The notes under the pieces were generated by a model. That model had not been told where the DNA came from, made no database searches, and saw only the letters and a program-made list of their open reading frames with translations. 32,763 nucleotides of DNA from Acidobacteriota bacterium (GTDB taxonomy: Bacteria; Acidobacteriota; Terriglobia; Acidiferrales; UBA7541): contig JAJPIE010000085.1 of NCBI GenBank assembly GCA_021324935.1, positions 1-32,763 of the forward strand. The letters are read 5' to 3'. Within the stretch, counting starts at the first letter, position 1. Each line of letters begins with the position of its first letter. A program made the position numbers and the translations under genes. Positions 25,199 through 32,106 of the stretch are shown in pieces.

Positions 25199-26015
25199 AC
25201 TCCGCGGCCTTCGCGGCGAGCGCATCGATCACCGCGAGGTTCGGCATCAATTCTGCCGCCAATCCGTGCCGCGCCTGCAAATACCCCGGCGCGTTGTAGG
25301 AAATCCAGGTTTTGCCCGAGGCGTCTTCCGCCACCAGAAACTTTAGAGGCAAGTCGATGGCGACGCTCGGCGCCCCCAGCATCAAAGGCGTGCCCGCCTT
25401 GGGATTGCCGAAGATCAGCAACTTCGTATTGGGCATCCGCAATCCCGCGCTGGCCGCTTCGCCGCTGTGATCCACCACGGCAAACAACTTCACATTCTTT
25501 GCCTGCAGGATGTTTTGCAGTTTCGCCACCGTCTCGTCCACGGAATGGTGGCATTGCAATGTCACGATTCCGCTACCCGCACTCATAGTCGGAGTCGCCA
25601 TAAAGTTCTCCCTTGCCGCAGATGCATGCAAGAACCCATTGGGGTTCGCAAGAATCAGATAACCCGCCATCACCAGTCCCAGCACAATCAGTGCCGCTGC
25701 AACCCCCACCGCCAGCCGCGGAGCGTGGGTGAACAACGATTCGCCCGATTGCAATTTCCTCAACATCCGTAAATGCCGCAAGATCGAAAGCAGGCACACG
25801 GCCACGCCCAATAAAATCAGGGCCACGCCGATCCAAAGGGAGAGTCCGTAGGAGTGAGCGGGCGGCTCAGGCTCCAGCCGGTTGAACTCCTGAAGAAACA
25901 ATCCGAATCGCGCCAGAACGAAGCCGAGCCCCATCAGCGCAATTCCTGTGCGAATCCAGGCCAGAAAGGTCCGCTCCGCCGCCAGATAGTCGCTTGCACT
26001 GCCTTGCACGGACAC
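25197..26015 (-). CDS. DUF202 (YidH-like)-DUF302 fusion membrane protein
   Basis: 272 residues. The N-terminal part (1-90) has the DUF202 signature LAAERTFLAWIRTGIALMG and two transmembrane helices, a third follows at about 102-122 (VGVAAALIVLGLVMAGYLIL), and residues 148-250 are a DUF302 domain (IVTLQCHHSVDETVAKLQNI; LRMPNTKLLIFGNPKAGTPL; KTWISYNAPGYL), probably on the outer face. Neither domain has a settled biochemical role; DUF302 proteins are often secreted and linked to envelope or metal stress, which is weak evidence. Start: GTG at 26015 or the GTG six bases further in at 26009; both follow GAGGGAAGG. It is 92 bp downstream of the GH27 gene on the same strand. Confidence 0.8.
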   Translation of the reverse strand: MSVQGSASDYLAAERTFLAWIRTGIALMGLGFVLARFGLFLQEFNRLEPEPPAHSYGLSLWIGVALILLGVAVCLLSILRHLRMLRKLQSGESLFTHAPRLAVGVAAALIVLGLVMAGYLILANPNGFLHASAARENFMATPTMSAGSGIVTLQCHHSVDETVAKLQNILQAKNVKLFAVVDHSGEAASAGLRMPNTKLLIFGNPKAGTPLMLGAPSVAIDLPLKFLVAEDASGKTWISYNAPGYLQARHGLAAELMPNLAVIDALAAKAAE

Positions 26016-26107
26016 CTTCCCTCGTCGCCGGTTCCTCCGTCTGCTAGCGGCTACCTAAGCCTGGATGAATTCCGAAGAGTATAGCCCCGAAAGATGAAAA
26101 TCGTGCA

Positions 26108-27316
26108 TCAGGGAGATACCCGCAGCATGACGACGCCGTGCGAAGGCACATTCGCCTTGTAGCTCCCCTTGAATTCCCCTTTGTCCCGATGCTCCCAAAG
26201 ATCCCGGACCTTAGCCGATAGATGATTGGGATAACCGATTTCGTCCCAGGTGAAACGAATTTCGTTTTCCGCGCTGCCGCGATTGAAGAGGATGACCGCG
26301 CGGCTCCCGTCGCTCATCTCCTTGCTCCAGACCTCCAAGTCGCCCTCCTTGCGCACGCGGCGGCCTTCGCGGCCGAGGGGATCCTGATCGACGGCGATAA
26401 CTTCCTTGTTCGTCAAGATTTCATTGGTTTCGGCGGACATGGACCGTATGTCGTTCCCGGCCATCAGCGGGGCGGCCAGCAGCGCCCACAAGCTGAAGTG
26501 CGACCGGTATTCCGTCGCGGTCATGCCGCCGTTGCCCACCTCGAGCATGTCCGGATCGTTCCAATGGCCCGGCCCGGCGAAAGACTCAAGCCCCACTTGT
26601 AGATCCAGAATGTCCACCATGCCCATTTCGCAGCAATTGCCGTTGGGCCAGCGCTTTTTGCTTTGCCAGTGGTCGGAGATGTCGTCCGTGGTGCGCCACA
26701 AATTTCCGATGCCCCGGCTCCAAAGCCACGGCTGGTTCTTGCCCCATTCACAAATGCTCAGCACGATGGGCCGGCCGGAGGCGAGCAGTGCGCGATTGAT
26801 GGTGGAATAGGCTTCCTGCGCATTGCGCGTCTCCGTGTGGCACCAGTCATATTTCAGATAATCCACACCCCACTTTGCATACATCAATGCGTCTTGAAAT
26901 TCGTGGCCCTGGCTGCCGGGCCGGTTCTGACAGGTTCCGGAACCCGCGTCGGAATAGATTCCAAATTTCAAGCCTTTTGAATGGATGTAATCGCCCAGGG
27001 CTTTCATGCCGGAAGGGAAGCGCCTGGTGTCCGGAACGATGTTGCCGTCGGCGTCGCGATCCACCTGCCAGCAATCGTCAATCACCACGTATTGATAGCC
27101 GGCCTCTTTCATGCCATTGGAGGCGACCGCGTCGGCCACCGACTTCATCAAGTCCTCGCTGACGTTGCAGGCGAATTTGTTCCAGCTATTCCAGCCCATG
27201 GGAGGAGTGGGAGCCAAACTCTCGCGCGGGGTTTGCGCGGTACTTGAGATGGCCGAGAGCAACGCTCCCAAAAGAGAGAGGTAAAACGCTTTACCTTTCC
27301 GACGCATTCCTTCCAT
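26108..27316 (-). CDS. Secreted GH27 alpha-galactosidase
   Basis: 402 residues. The start at 27316 is fixed by a perfect AGGAGGT 5 nt upstream (27322-27328). Signal peptide: AFYLSLLGALLSAISSTAQ. The GH27 barrel begins at PTPPMGWNSWNKFAC (36-50) and contains YVVIDDCWQ, GIYSDAGSGTCQ, the nucleophile D157 in DYLKYDWCH, the acid/base D212 in LWRTTDDIS and GHWNDPDMLEVG; a C-terminal beta domain (VWSKEMSDGSRAVILFNRG) completes it. It removes terminal alpha-linked galactose from plant-type oligo- and polysaccharides (raffinose family, galactomannan), probably in the periplasm or outside. No sugar transporter or regulator is adjacent, so it is not part of a visible utilisation locus. Confidence 0.92.
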   Translation of the reverse strand: MEGMRRKGKAFYLSLLGALLSAISSTAQTPRESLAPTPPMGWNSWNKFACNVSEDLMKSVADAVASNGMKEAGYQYVVIDDCWQVDRDADGNIVPDTRRFPSGMKALGDYIHSKGLKFGIYSDAGSGTCQNRPGSQGHEFQDALMYAKWGVDYLKYDWCHTETRNAQEAYSTINRALLASGRPIVLSICEWGKNQPWLWSRGIGNLWRTTDDISDHWQSKKRWPNGNCCEMGMVDILDLQVGLESFAGPGHWNDPDMLEVGNGGMTATEYRSHFSLWALLAAPLMAGNDIRSMSAETNEILTNKEVIAVDQDPLGREGRRVRKEGDLEVWSKEMSDGSRAVILFNRGSAENEIRFTWDEIGYPNHLSAKVRDLWEHRDKGEFKGSYKANVPSHGVVMLRVSP

Positions 27317-27549
27317 TTCGGACCTCCTGAGTTCCCCTTCCAAACCTTCGCAACATATCTCCCTGGCGCCACAAAGTAAAGCGTCTCCCTCTGCTTTGGC
27401 CCCTTGTGCCCAACCGGAAAATGGCGGGAACAAAACATCCTTGCCCGGTGTCGGAAACAATATGCGGCTTTTGGGCGTATCTTCAGGGCGTAGGCATGCT
27501 GCTCGGGCTCGACTTTTGCACGCCGTTCTCTTGGAGGAGCGCTCCCGCC

Positions 27550-27885
27550 ATGTCCACGGTAGACTTGGGATCCCGCCGGGCCGATCGCCGCAGAGCGCCC
27601 CGCTACGCGTATCAAGCCCACGTGGAAATCGAGTGGGGTTCCGCCCGATTGAAAGCCCGCACACGTGACATCAGCGTTGGAGGGATGTTTCTGGAATCCG
27701 AAGACATTCTTTGGGTGGGCGCGGGATTTCGCGCCAGGCTGATTATGGACCGGCCGGTGTGGATGGAATGCTCTGTGAAGCGCGTGGAGCCGGGGCTGGG
27801 CATGGGAGTCACCGTTGCGCTGGCTGAACCGCAAAGCACGGAGCAATATCAGGAGCTATTGGCGAAGCTCGCCGACACCCGCTAA
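27550..27885 (+). CDS. PilZ domain protein (cyclic di-GMP receptor)
   Basis: 111 residues, essentially a single PilZ domain. The c-di-GMP binding residues are present: R14-x3-R18 in RRRAPRYAY and D40-x-S42-x2-G45 in RDISVGGMFLES. The start at 27550 follows GGAGGAG 10 nt upstream; an earlier frame to 27406 adds non-homologous sequence. Stand-alone PilZ proteins pass the c-di-GMP level to protein partners, for example in motility or polysaccharide synthesis. The next gene begins 18 bp later, so the two are probably cotranscribed. Confidence 0.85.
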   Translation: MSTVDLGSRRADRRRAPRYAYQAHVEIEWGSARLKARTRDISVGGMFLESEDILWVGAGFRARLIMDRPVWMECSVKRVEPGLGMGVTVALAEPQSTEQYQELLAKLADTR

Positions 27886-27903
27886 AGCCTTATACTATTT
27901 TCC

Positions 27904-28503
27904 ATGACCCGCTGCCTGGATTGCGGCTCGGAGCGCAACACCGATCAGTGCCCGGTCTGCGGATTGACGTCCGCCGCCGCGGAATTGGTCTTTCGCCGCA
28001 GGCTCATTCGCCAGATGGCCGTATTTCTGGCCGGCTCGCTGCTGTTTCCCTACATCAGCCAGATTTATCCGCCGCTCGATATCGATGCGATGCTGGTGTT
28101 CTTCGGGCTGATCTTCTTCCTGGGCCTGGTGCTGGCGATCCTGCTGGAGAGCCGCGCGCGGGCACGAAAAGAGATTGAAATTCTGCGGCATCTTTTTACC
28201 GGGTTGATTCCCATTCCATTGATTCTTTCGGCGGCGCTGTTTTTGAACGGGAAGCTGGATTCACCGAGCAAGGTGATGTATCACCCGACCGCGGTGGTGA
28301 GCCGCTACCAGATGAAAGGCGTGATTCGCGGGACACGGCGGCTGCTGGTGCCTTCGTGGCGACCCGACCGGAGACTCGAGCGGCTGGCCGTGGATCCCGA
28401 CGATTTCGACCGCTTTCACGACGGCGACAAGATCAACGTGGGGGTGGCGCCTGGCGCGCTGGGCATCCCGTGGTTTTATGGCGTGTATCGGCGGTCGGAG
28501 TAG
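27904..28503 (+). CDS. Zinc-ribbon membrane protein of unknown function
   Basis: 199 residues. An N-terminal zinc ribbon, C4-x2-C7-x8-C16-x2-C19 (TRCLDCGSERNTDQCPVCG), precedes three transmembrane segments (VFLAGSLLFPYISQIYPP, MLVFFGLIFFLGLVLAILL, LIPIPLILSAALFLNG) and a C-terminal domain of about 70 residues (YHPTAVVSRYQMKGVIRGTR ... FYGVYRRS) probably outside the membrane. No catalytic motif. It lies 18 bp after the PilZ gene. The architecture (Cys ribbon, membrane part, small end domain) is seen in many uncharacterised bacterial proteins. Confidence 0.75.
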   Translation: MTRCLDCGSERNTDQCPVCGLTSAAAELVFRRRLIRQMAVFLAGSLLFPYISQIYPPLDIDAMLVFFGLIFFLGLVLAILLESRARARKEIEILRHLFTGLIPIPLILSAALFLNGKLDSPSKVMYHPTAVVSRYQMKGVIRGTRRLLVPSWRPDRRLERLAVDPDDFDRFHDGDKINVGVAPGALGIPWFYGVYRRSE

Positions 28504-28514
28504 CCCTCGCTTTG

Positions 28515-28542
28515 TGATTGCTGATTGCTGATTCCTGATTCC
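28515..28542. repeat. Short 7-bp tandem repeat
   Basis: TGATTGC twice followed by TGATTCC twice, in the gap between the stops of two convergent genes. It could be a slippage-prone microsatellite; no coding effect. Confidence 0.85.
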
Positions 28543-28548
28543 ACCCAC

Positions 28549-29007
28549 TCAATACATTGGATCGCCGTTGATGGCCAATGGAATCTCCAAGTCCAGCACG
28601 TGGCCATTTTTCCCGAAGCGGAACAGGATGCGCTGCATCGAGCCAACGTTGCGCTCTTTCCATTCGGTAACCTCGATGGGCTTTTCCGGAATGTCCGCAG
28701 GCGACCACTCGACGGAATCGCCATGAACGGTGATTTTCTGCGGGTCCATGTCGTAGACCTCTTCATCGGCGATGCGGATCAGCAGATAGCGTTTCCACAG
28801 GCGCACGAGCAGAATGCCTTTTTTTTCGCCGTGATAGATGTTCCAGGAATTGGGCGCCTGGTCGTTGAAACGAATGATGGCGAATTCAACGGATTTCCAG
28901 GTGAGCTTTCTGGGCGGCTCGGTTTGCGCGGCAGCGGGGCGGGGAAGAAACGCCAGCGCCAGGACCGCGGGCAGCAATACCGATTTTGCGAAACGCGCGA
29001 TGCTCAC
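28549..29007 (-). CDS. Small secreted protein of unknown function
   Basis: 152 residues from a GTG at 29007 that overlaps the DinB stop as GTGA, which implies translational coupling. Signal peptide SVLLPAVLALAFLPRPAAA|QT, then a compact domain with alternating hydrophobic residues (SVEFAIIRFNDQAPNSWNIY; KGILLVRLWKRYLLIRI; VTEWKERNVGSMQRILFRFG), probably a beta-rich fold. Longer upstream starts would lie inside the DinB gene. No family recognised. Confidence 0.65.
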   Translation of the reverse strand: MSIARFAKSVLLPAVLALAFLPRPAAAQTEPPRKLTWKSVEFAIIRFNDQAPNSWNIYHGEKKGILLVRLWKRYLLIRIADEEVYDMDPQKITVHGDSVEWSPADIPEKPIEVTEWKERNVGSMQRILFRFGKNGHVLDLEIPLAINGDPMY

Positions 29008-29537
29008 TTGCCGGAACCGCACTCGCGCCACAGCGTGCCCCATTCCCACAGGGCAAATCCCGCTTTGGCCGGAACGCCGTGGCCGACCTGGCGCGCCAAC
29101 ATGCAAATCTGGCCACGATGATGGGAATCGTGGGCGATCAGGTAGCCGACGAAATGAACCACGTCCGGCTTGAAACTGGGCACGCGTCCGGAGGGGTCTT
29201 CGAGGGCATTGGCGAGCAAGGCTTCGATAGCGGCGGCGCTGGCTTTCAACGCGGCTTGCGCCTGCGCGGGCGTGGCTTTGCCGGGATCGAGTTTGGCGGG
29301 GATTTTGGCGGATTTGTCGGCGGCGGTGAGCCACATCAGCCGGACGCTGTGCATATGCGCGGCGATGTCCGCAATGGTGCGGCCCTTGCCGGAGGGCGGC
29401 GGGGCCTGCCAGGCCTTGTCGTCGATGTTGCTCAGCAGAAGCTGGTTGGCCCTTTCGTTGACGGCAAAGGCGCTGAGCAGGGATTTTTTGAAGTCGAGCG
29501 CAGCGGCAGGGGAGCTTGCGGCGGTGGCAGTTTTCAT
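29004..29537 (-). CDS. DinB/YfiT-like metal-binding four-helix protein
   Basis: 177 residues. The ATG at 29537 follows GAGG at about 9 nt; the long upstream extension is low-complexity. DinB fold features: IADIAAHMHSVRLMWL with H61 or H63 as the first ligand, and H136-x3-H140 in LIAHDSHHRGQICMLARQ as the second part of the metal triad. DinB-like proteins include thiol-dependent transferases and many members without an assigned reaction; the name alone does not imply a role in DNA damage. Coupled by a GTGA overlap to the secreted protein downstream. Confidence 0.82.
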   Translation of the reverse strand: MKTATAASSPAAALDFKKSLLSAFAVNERANQLLLSNIDDKAWQAPPPSGKGRTIADIAAHMHSVRLMWLTAADKSAKIPAKLDPGKATPAQAQAALKASAAAIEALLANALEDPSGRVPSFKPDVVHFVGYLIAHDSHHRGQICMLARQVGHGVPAKAGFALWEWGTLWRECGSGK

Positions 29538-29993
29538 GCTCGGTGTCCTCGAGGGTGCTCCCGAAAAGTGTACGACGAATGGGGAGCAGTGGCGAGTGGC
29601 GAGAAGAGAAAGGAACGGGGTAAGTGAAGTAAGGAGGGAACGAGAAGGGATGGACGCCGTCCGTACTCGGTGGGCCGAGTGCAAGAGCCGAAAATAAAAA
29701 AATAGGAAGAATCGGCGGTGCGCACGGTTAGGAGCGGGGCATAGAGAAAGGGGCGCGCGTTTCAGGCGCGCAGGGAAAAGACGAAGAGAAGAGCGGCCCA
29801 TCCTTGCAAAACCCGCAAGGAAAGGCCACCCCAGAAGGGTTCTCGAGGCACGATCCACTTCGTGGCTAGGAGCGTGCCACCCGCCGCTCCGGGTCCGGCG
29901 AAACGAATGACTGTGACGATTGTTCGAGTCACTCTGTTCACCCTGACTTCAGATGCCTTGCCGATAAAGCGAGGGACTTATGACCAGCCCGAG
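29538..29993. other. Intergenic region upstream of the DinB gene (456 bp)
   Basis: No supported gene. Strongly purine-biased between about 29590 and 29655, then an A-rich tract near 29690-29703. Small hairpins: a 7-bp perfect stem TCCTTGC/GCAAGGA (29801-29821) and a nested imperfect hairpin bounded by GGCACG/CGTGCC (29847-29878). These could be the remains of mobile DNA, but nothing identifies them. Confidence 0.4.
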
Positions 29994-30019
29994 TTTTTGT
30001 ACCAGGGGATGTGAGAGAG
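29994..30019 (+). repeat. Terminal inverted repeat, left copy
   Basis: 26 bp beginning TTTTTGTACCAGG and ending GTGAGAGAG. It matches the reverse complement of 30239-30264 except at two internal positions. Confidence 0.88.
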
Positions 30020-30025
30020 TGTACA

Positions 30026-30214
30026 TCAGAAAATCCCTTGGGCCAGTTGCGGCTCGCAGGGAGCCGTAGGCGACCGGAGAGCTGCAACTGGCGGCGCGAG
30101 CGCTGCCGGGGCAGGCGGCCTGTAACCGAGCGCCGAGTGTGGCCGCCTCGTGTTGTACTCCGCCCGCCACTGCTCGATCATGATCTGCTCCGGCTTGTAC
30201 CTGTTCATGGGCAT
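30026..30214 (-). pseudogene. OrfA-OrfB deletion fusion of an IS3-family transposase
   Basis: 62 codons from the ATG at 30214 behind an intact GGAGG. It starts MPMNRYKPEQI, the beginning of an IS3 OrfA helix-turn-helix, and continues in frame into IEQWRAEYNTRRPHSALGYR, the C-terminal end of the OrfB DDE integrase core (normally ..EQWRxxYNxxRPHSSLGY). Everything between, including frameshift region and DDE residues, is gone. The sequence GAGCAG occurs on both sides of the junction, suggesting deletion between short homologies. Confidence 0.8.
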
Positions 30215-30238
30215 GACCGGTTTTCCTCCAGGTGAATT

Positions 30239-30264
30239 CTCTCTCACTTCACCTGGTACAAAAA
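30239..30264 (-). repeat. Terminal inverted repeat, right copy
   Basis: Minus-strand partner of 29994-30019, 24 of 26 identical. Its inner part also pairs with the sequence next to the OrfA ribosome site: CCAGGTGAA (30228-30236) with TTCACCTGG (30248-30256). Confidence 0.88.
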
Positions 30265-30413
30265 TCCCCGGTCAGGTCAATTGAAAGCGGGCGTGGCGCT
30301 ATCCGAGGGCGACGAATGGACGGGGCGAAGCGGTTCAGGTGCGAGTGTCGGTGGCGGCTTTCCTTGTGGCGTCCACAATTTCGCGATGAAAGGGATCGAC
30401 GGCGTAAGGAAGG

Positions 30414-30464
30414 GCCGCACTCCTGGAGAGCATTGGGGAGAGGCCCAGGTCACCCGAGTGCGGC
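30414..30464. other. Nested inverted repeat in non-coding DNA beside the IS remnant
   Basis: GCCGCACTC (30414-30422) pairs perfectly with GAGTGCGGC (30456-30464), and inside it CCTGG pairs with CCAGG (30445-30449). The gap 30265-30489 has no other supported feature. It could be a transcript hairpin, an old IS end or a terminator-like structure; there is no T-tract. Confidence 0.4.
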
Positions 30465-30489
30465 GGGTGGTTCGGGGATGGAGCGATTG

Positions 30490-30693
30490 CTAAGCGTAAG
30501 TGTTGAGCAGCGTGCCGGTGGTGTCCGGCGTGCCGCCGCCGATGACGGAGGCTTCGTTGAGCTGAGCTTCCGCTTTGGCGGTTTTTAGCGTTGCGGCGGT
30601 TTGCTGCGCCGGGGTTGTGGACGAGGTCTGGCCGGTCTGCTCGAGAAAACGCTGGAGAATATCTGCCCCATTGGCTGCTGAGATGGCGTTCAC
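30490..30693 (-). CDS. Small Q/A/T-rich protein of unknown function
   Basis: 67 residues from the GTG at 30693, which has a perfect AAGGAGG 8 nt upstream; this strong site is the main reason to accept it. The sequence is rich in Ala, Gln and Thr: ILQRFLEQTGQTSSTTPAQQ, ATLKTAKAEAQLNEASVIG, and ends TGTLLNTYA. No signal peptide or transmembrane segment. The amphipathic helix plus polar stretch recalls the short YjfB-like motility-associated proteins, but that resemblance is weak. Divergent from the YihY gene. Confidence 0.6.
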   Translation of the reverse strand: MNAISAANGADILQRFLEQTGQTSSTTPAQQTAATLKTAKAEAQLNEASVIGGGTPDTTGTLLNTYA

Positions 30694-30813
30694 AGGGATA
30701 GGCCTCCTTTGGACACGCAACAGGCGTGTAATCGGAAGATCGGCAGGGAAGCGGGGAACTTTAGTGTGGTTAGAGAAAATTTAGATTGAGGAGTCCGGCT
30801 ATAATGTCGAGCG

Positions 30814-31647
30814 ATGCCTAGCCAACGGAGTGTTCCGTCGAAAATCTGGGGTACGGTGGCGCGGGTGTTTCCGCGGTGCAACGTGATTTCGCAGGCCATT
30901 GCGTTCAACGTGTTCCTGGCGTTTTTCCCGACGCTGCTGCTGGCAGTGGGGCTGGCTTCGAGCTGGATCGGGACGCGCGCGGCGTTGCTGGACACGATCC
31001 GCGACTTCACGCAATTTCTGCCGCCGGGCAGCCAGGGAATCGTGGCGGAATTTTTGACGCGGCGCGGAGCGGACGTGTGGAAGTTCGCGCTGCTGGGCTG
31101 GGTGGGGAGTTTGATCGGCGGGTCACAGGTGATGAAGCTGGTGATGGACGGGATTCACCTGATTTACGGCGACGAGGAGCGCTTGGGTTTTTTTCACCGG
31201 CAGTTTCGCGGGTTGTTGCTGCTAGTGATTACGTTTGCGCCGATTCTTGTGGCGGGAATTCTGGGAGTTTTCGGGAGGCCGCTGAGGCACTGGCTGACGG
31301 GAATTATCGGGAAGCACGCGTTTGTAAGCGGATTGTGGCTGGTGTTTTTTCCGCTGGTGGCAATGATACTGGCGATGCTGGCGCTGGCGGTGATTTATTG
31401 GGTGGCGCGGCCGGACGAGGAAGAGCGGCTGGTGCAGGTTCTGCCGGGAGCGGTGGTGGCGACGCTGCTGTGGTGGCTGGTGAACGCGGCATTTGGACTG
31501 TACGTGAGGCGGGTTTCCTACAGTGTGTTGTATGGCGGATTGGCGGCGGTGATCGGGTTGCTGATCTGGATGCAGATTTCGGCGGTGATCGTGCTGCTGG
31601 GCGCGGCGTGGAACGCGGAGGAAGCGACGCACCGGCAATCCCGGTAG
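30814..31647 (+). CDS. YihY/BrkB-family membrane protein
   Basis: 277 residues, about six transmembrane segments. Family features: an N-terminal QAIAFNVFLAFFPTLLLAVG (cf. AAxxAFxxLxSLxPLLL), an amphipathic region DTIRDFTQFLPPGSQGIVAE, VGSLIGGSQVMKLVMDGIHL, LVQVLPGAVVATLLWWLVNA and the C-terminal SYSVLYGGLAAVIGLLIWMQ (cf. YGxLxxxxxLLLWxY). The role of the family is not settled; older names such as ribonuclease BN were misassignments. Length and topology are normal. A short gap of 88 bp separates it from a broken small gene. Confidence 0.88.
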   Translation: MPSQRSVPSKIWGTVARVFPRCNVISQAIAFNVFLAFFPTLLLAVGLASSWIGTRAALLDTIRDFTQFLPPGSQGIVAEFLTRRGADVWKFALLGWVGSLIGGSQVMKLVMDGIHLIYGDEERLGFFHRQFRGLLLLVITFAPILVAGILGVFGRPLRHWLTGIIGKHAFVSGLWLVFFPLVAMILAMLALAVIYWVARPDEEERLVQVLPGAVVATLLWWLVNAAFGLYVRRVSYSVLYGGLAAVIGLLIWMQISAVIVLLGAAWNAEEATHRQSR

Positions 31648-31735
31648 AATCTGGGGTTCGATTGCGAGAAAATTGGGTAAGGAACGGAGCGCGTGGCAGC
31701 GAGGCCATCCGATATTGAAGGAATGGCCGTGGCGC

Positions 31736-32026
31736 ATGTTCCGGAGCAATTTCTGGAGGTGGCCGACGGAAGTCGTTGAGGTGATTTCCTACGCGGGTTA
31801 TAAGGCGGACGAATCGCCGCGCATCTAGAAGTTTGGCGAGAAGCCGATTCCAATCGCGCAGATCGAAGACCGGTGGTATTCGGCCGGCGAGACGTTTTTC
31901 CGAGTGGTCACGGAGTCGGGCGACCCCTACCTGCTGCGCTACTTGGAAACCCAGGATCAGAGGACACTCGAAGGGTATCAAAGCGGCGCGTTGACACCTG
32001 AAAAAGCGGCGGCGTATAGTCGATGA
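31736..32026 (+). pseudogene. Small conserved protein gene interrupted by an amber codon
   Basis: From the ATG at 31736 the frame reads ...VEVISYAGYKADESPRI, then TAG (31826-31828), then in the same frame KFGEKPIPIAQIEDRWYSAG, ETFFRVVTESGDPYLLRYLE and so on to TGA at 32024-32026. The two parts together match a family of about 70-90-residue bacterial proteins with the pattern VxxYSGYKADExPxxF...VxxIxDRWY...YFxVxxxDGxxYxLRHD. The stop sits where an Arg- or Phe-like residue is expected. Coding character continues across the stop, so the mutation is recent or is a sequencing error. Function of the family unknown. Confidence 0.65.
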
Positions 32027-32106
32027 ATCCCACCCGCGCGAGGCGCTCAGTGGTGTGTCTCTGGGAGTGAGGGAAGCCCAGGACGCGAATGGGAGCTAGG
32101 GAAGGG

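Larger units (their letters stand above)
29994..30264 (-). mobile_element. Internally deleted IS3-family element (MITE-like, 271 bp)
   Basis: Bounded by 26-bp terminal inverted repeats matching at 24 positions. The inside is only a fused remnant of the two IS3 genes: the start of OrfA directly joined to the end of OrfB. A full IS3 element is about 1.2-1.5 kb, so about 1 kb has been deleted while both ends stayed intact. If a full copy exists elsewhere in the genome it could mobilise this one. I saw no target site duplication. The IS3 conserved end dinucleotide TG...CA occurs four bases inside the repeats (29998 and 30260), so the true element may be 263 bp with flanking T and A tracts. Confidence 0.8.

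Noticed and set aside
29004..29537. Reading DinB plus MrfAB as one DNA damage island
   Set aside because: They are 6 kb apart, separated by unrelated genes on both strands, and DinB-fold proteins of this type are not lesion-bypass polymerases.
29990..30268. Target site duplication around the IS3 remnant
   Set aside because: Bases next to the inverted repeats (GAG on the left, TCC on the right) do not match directly; the T and A tracts belong to the repeats themselves.
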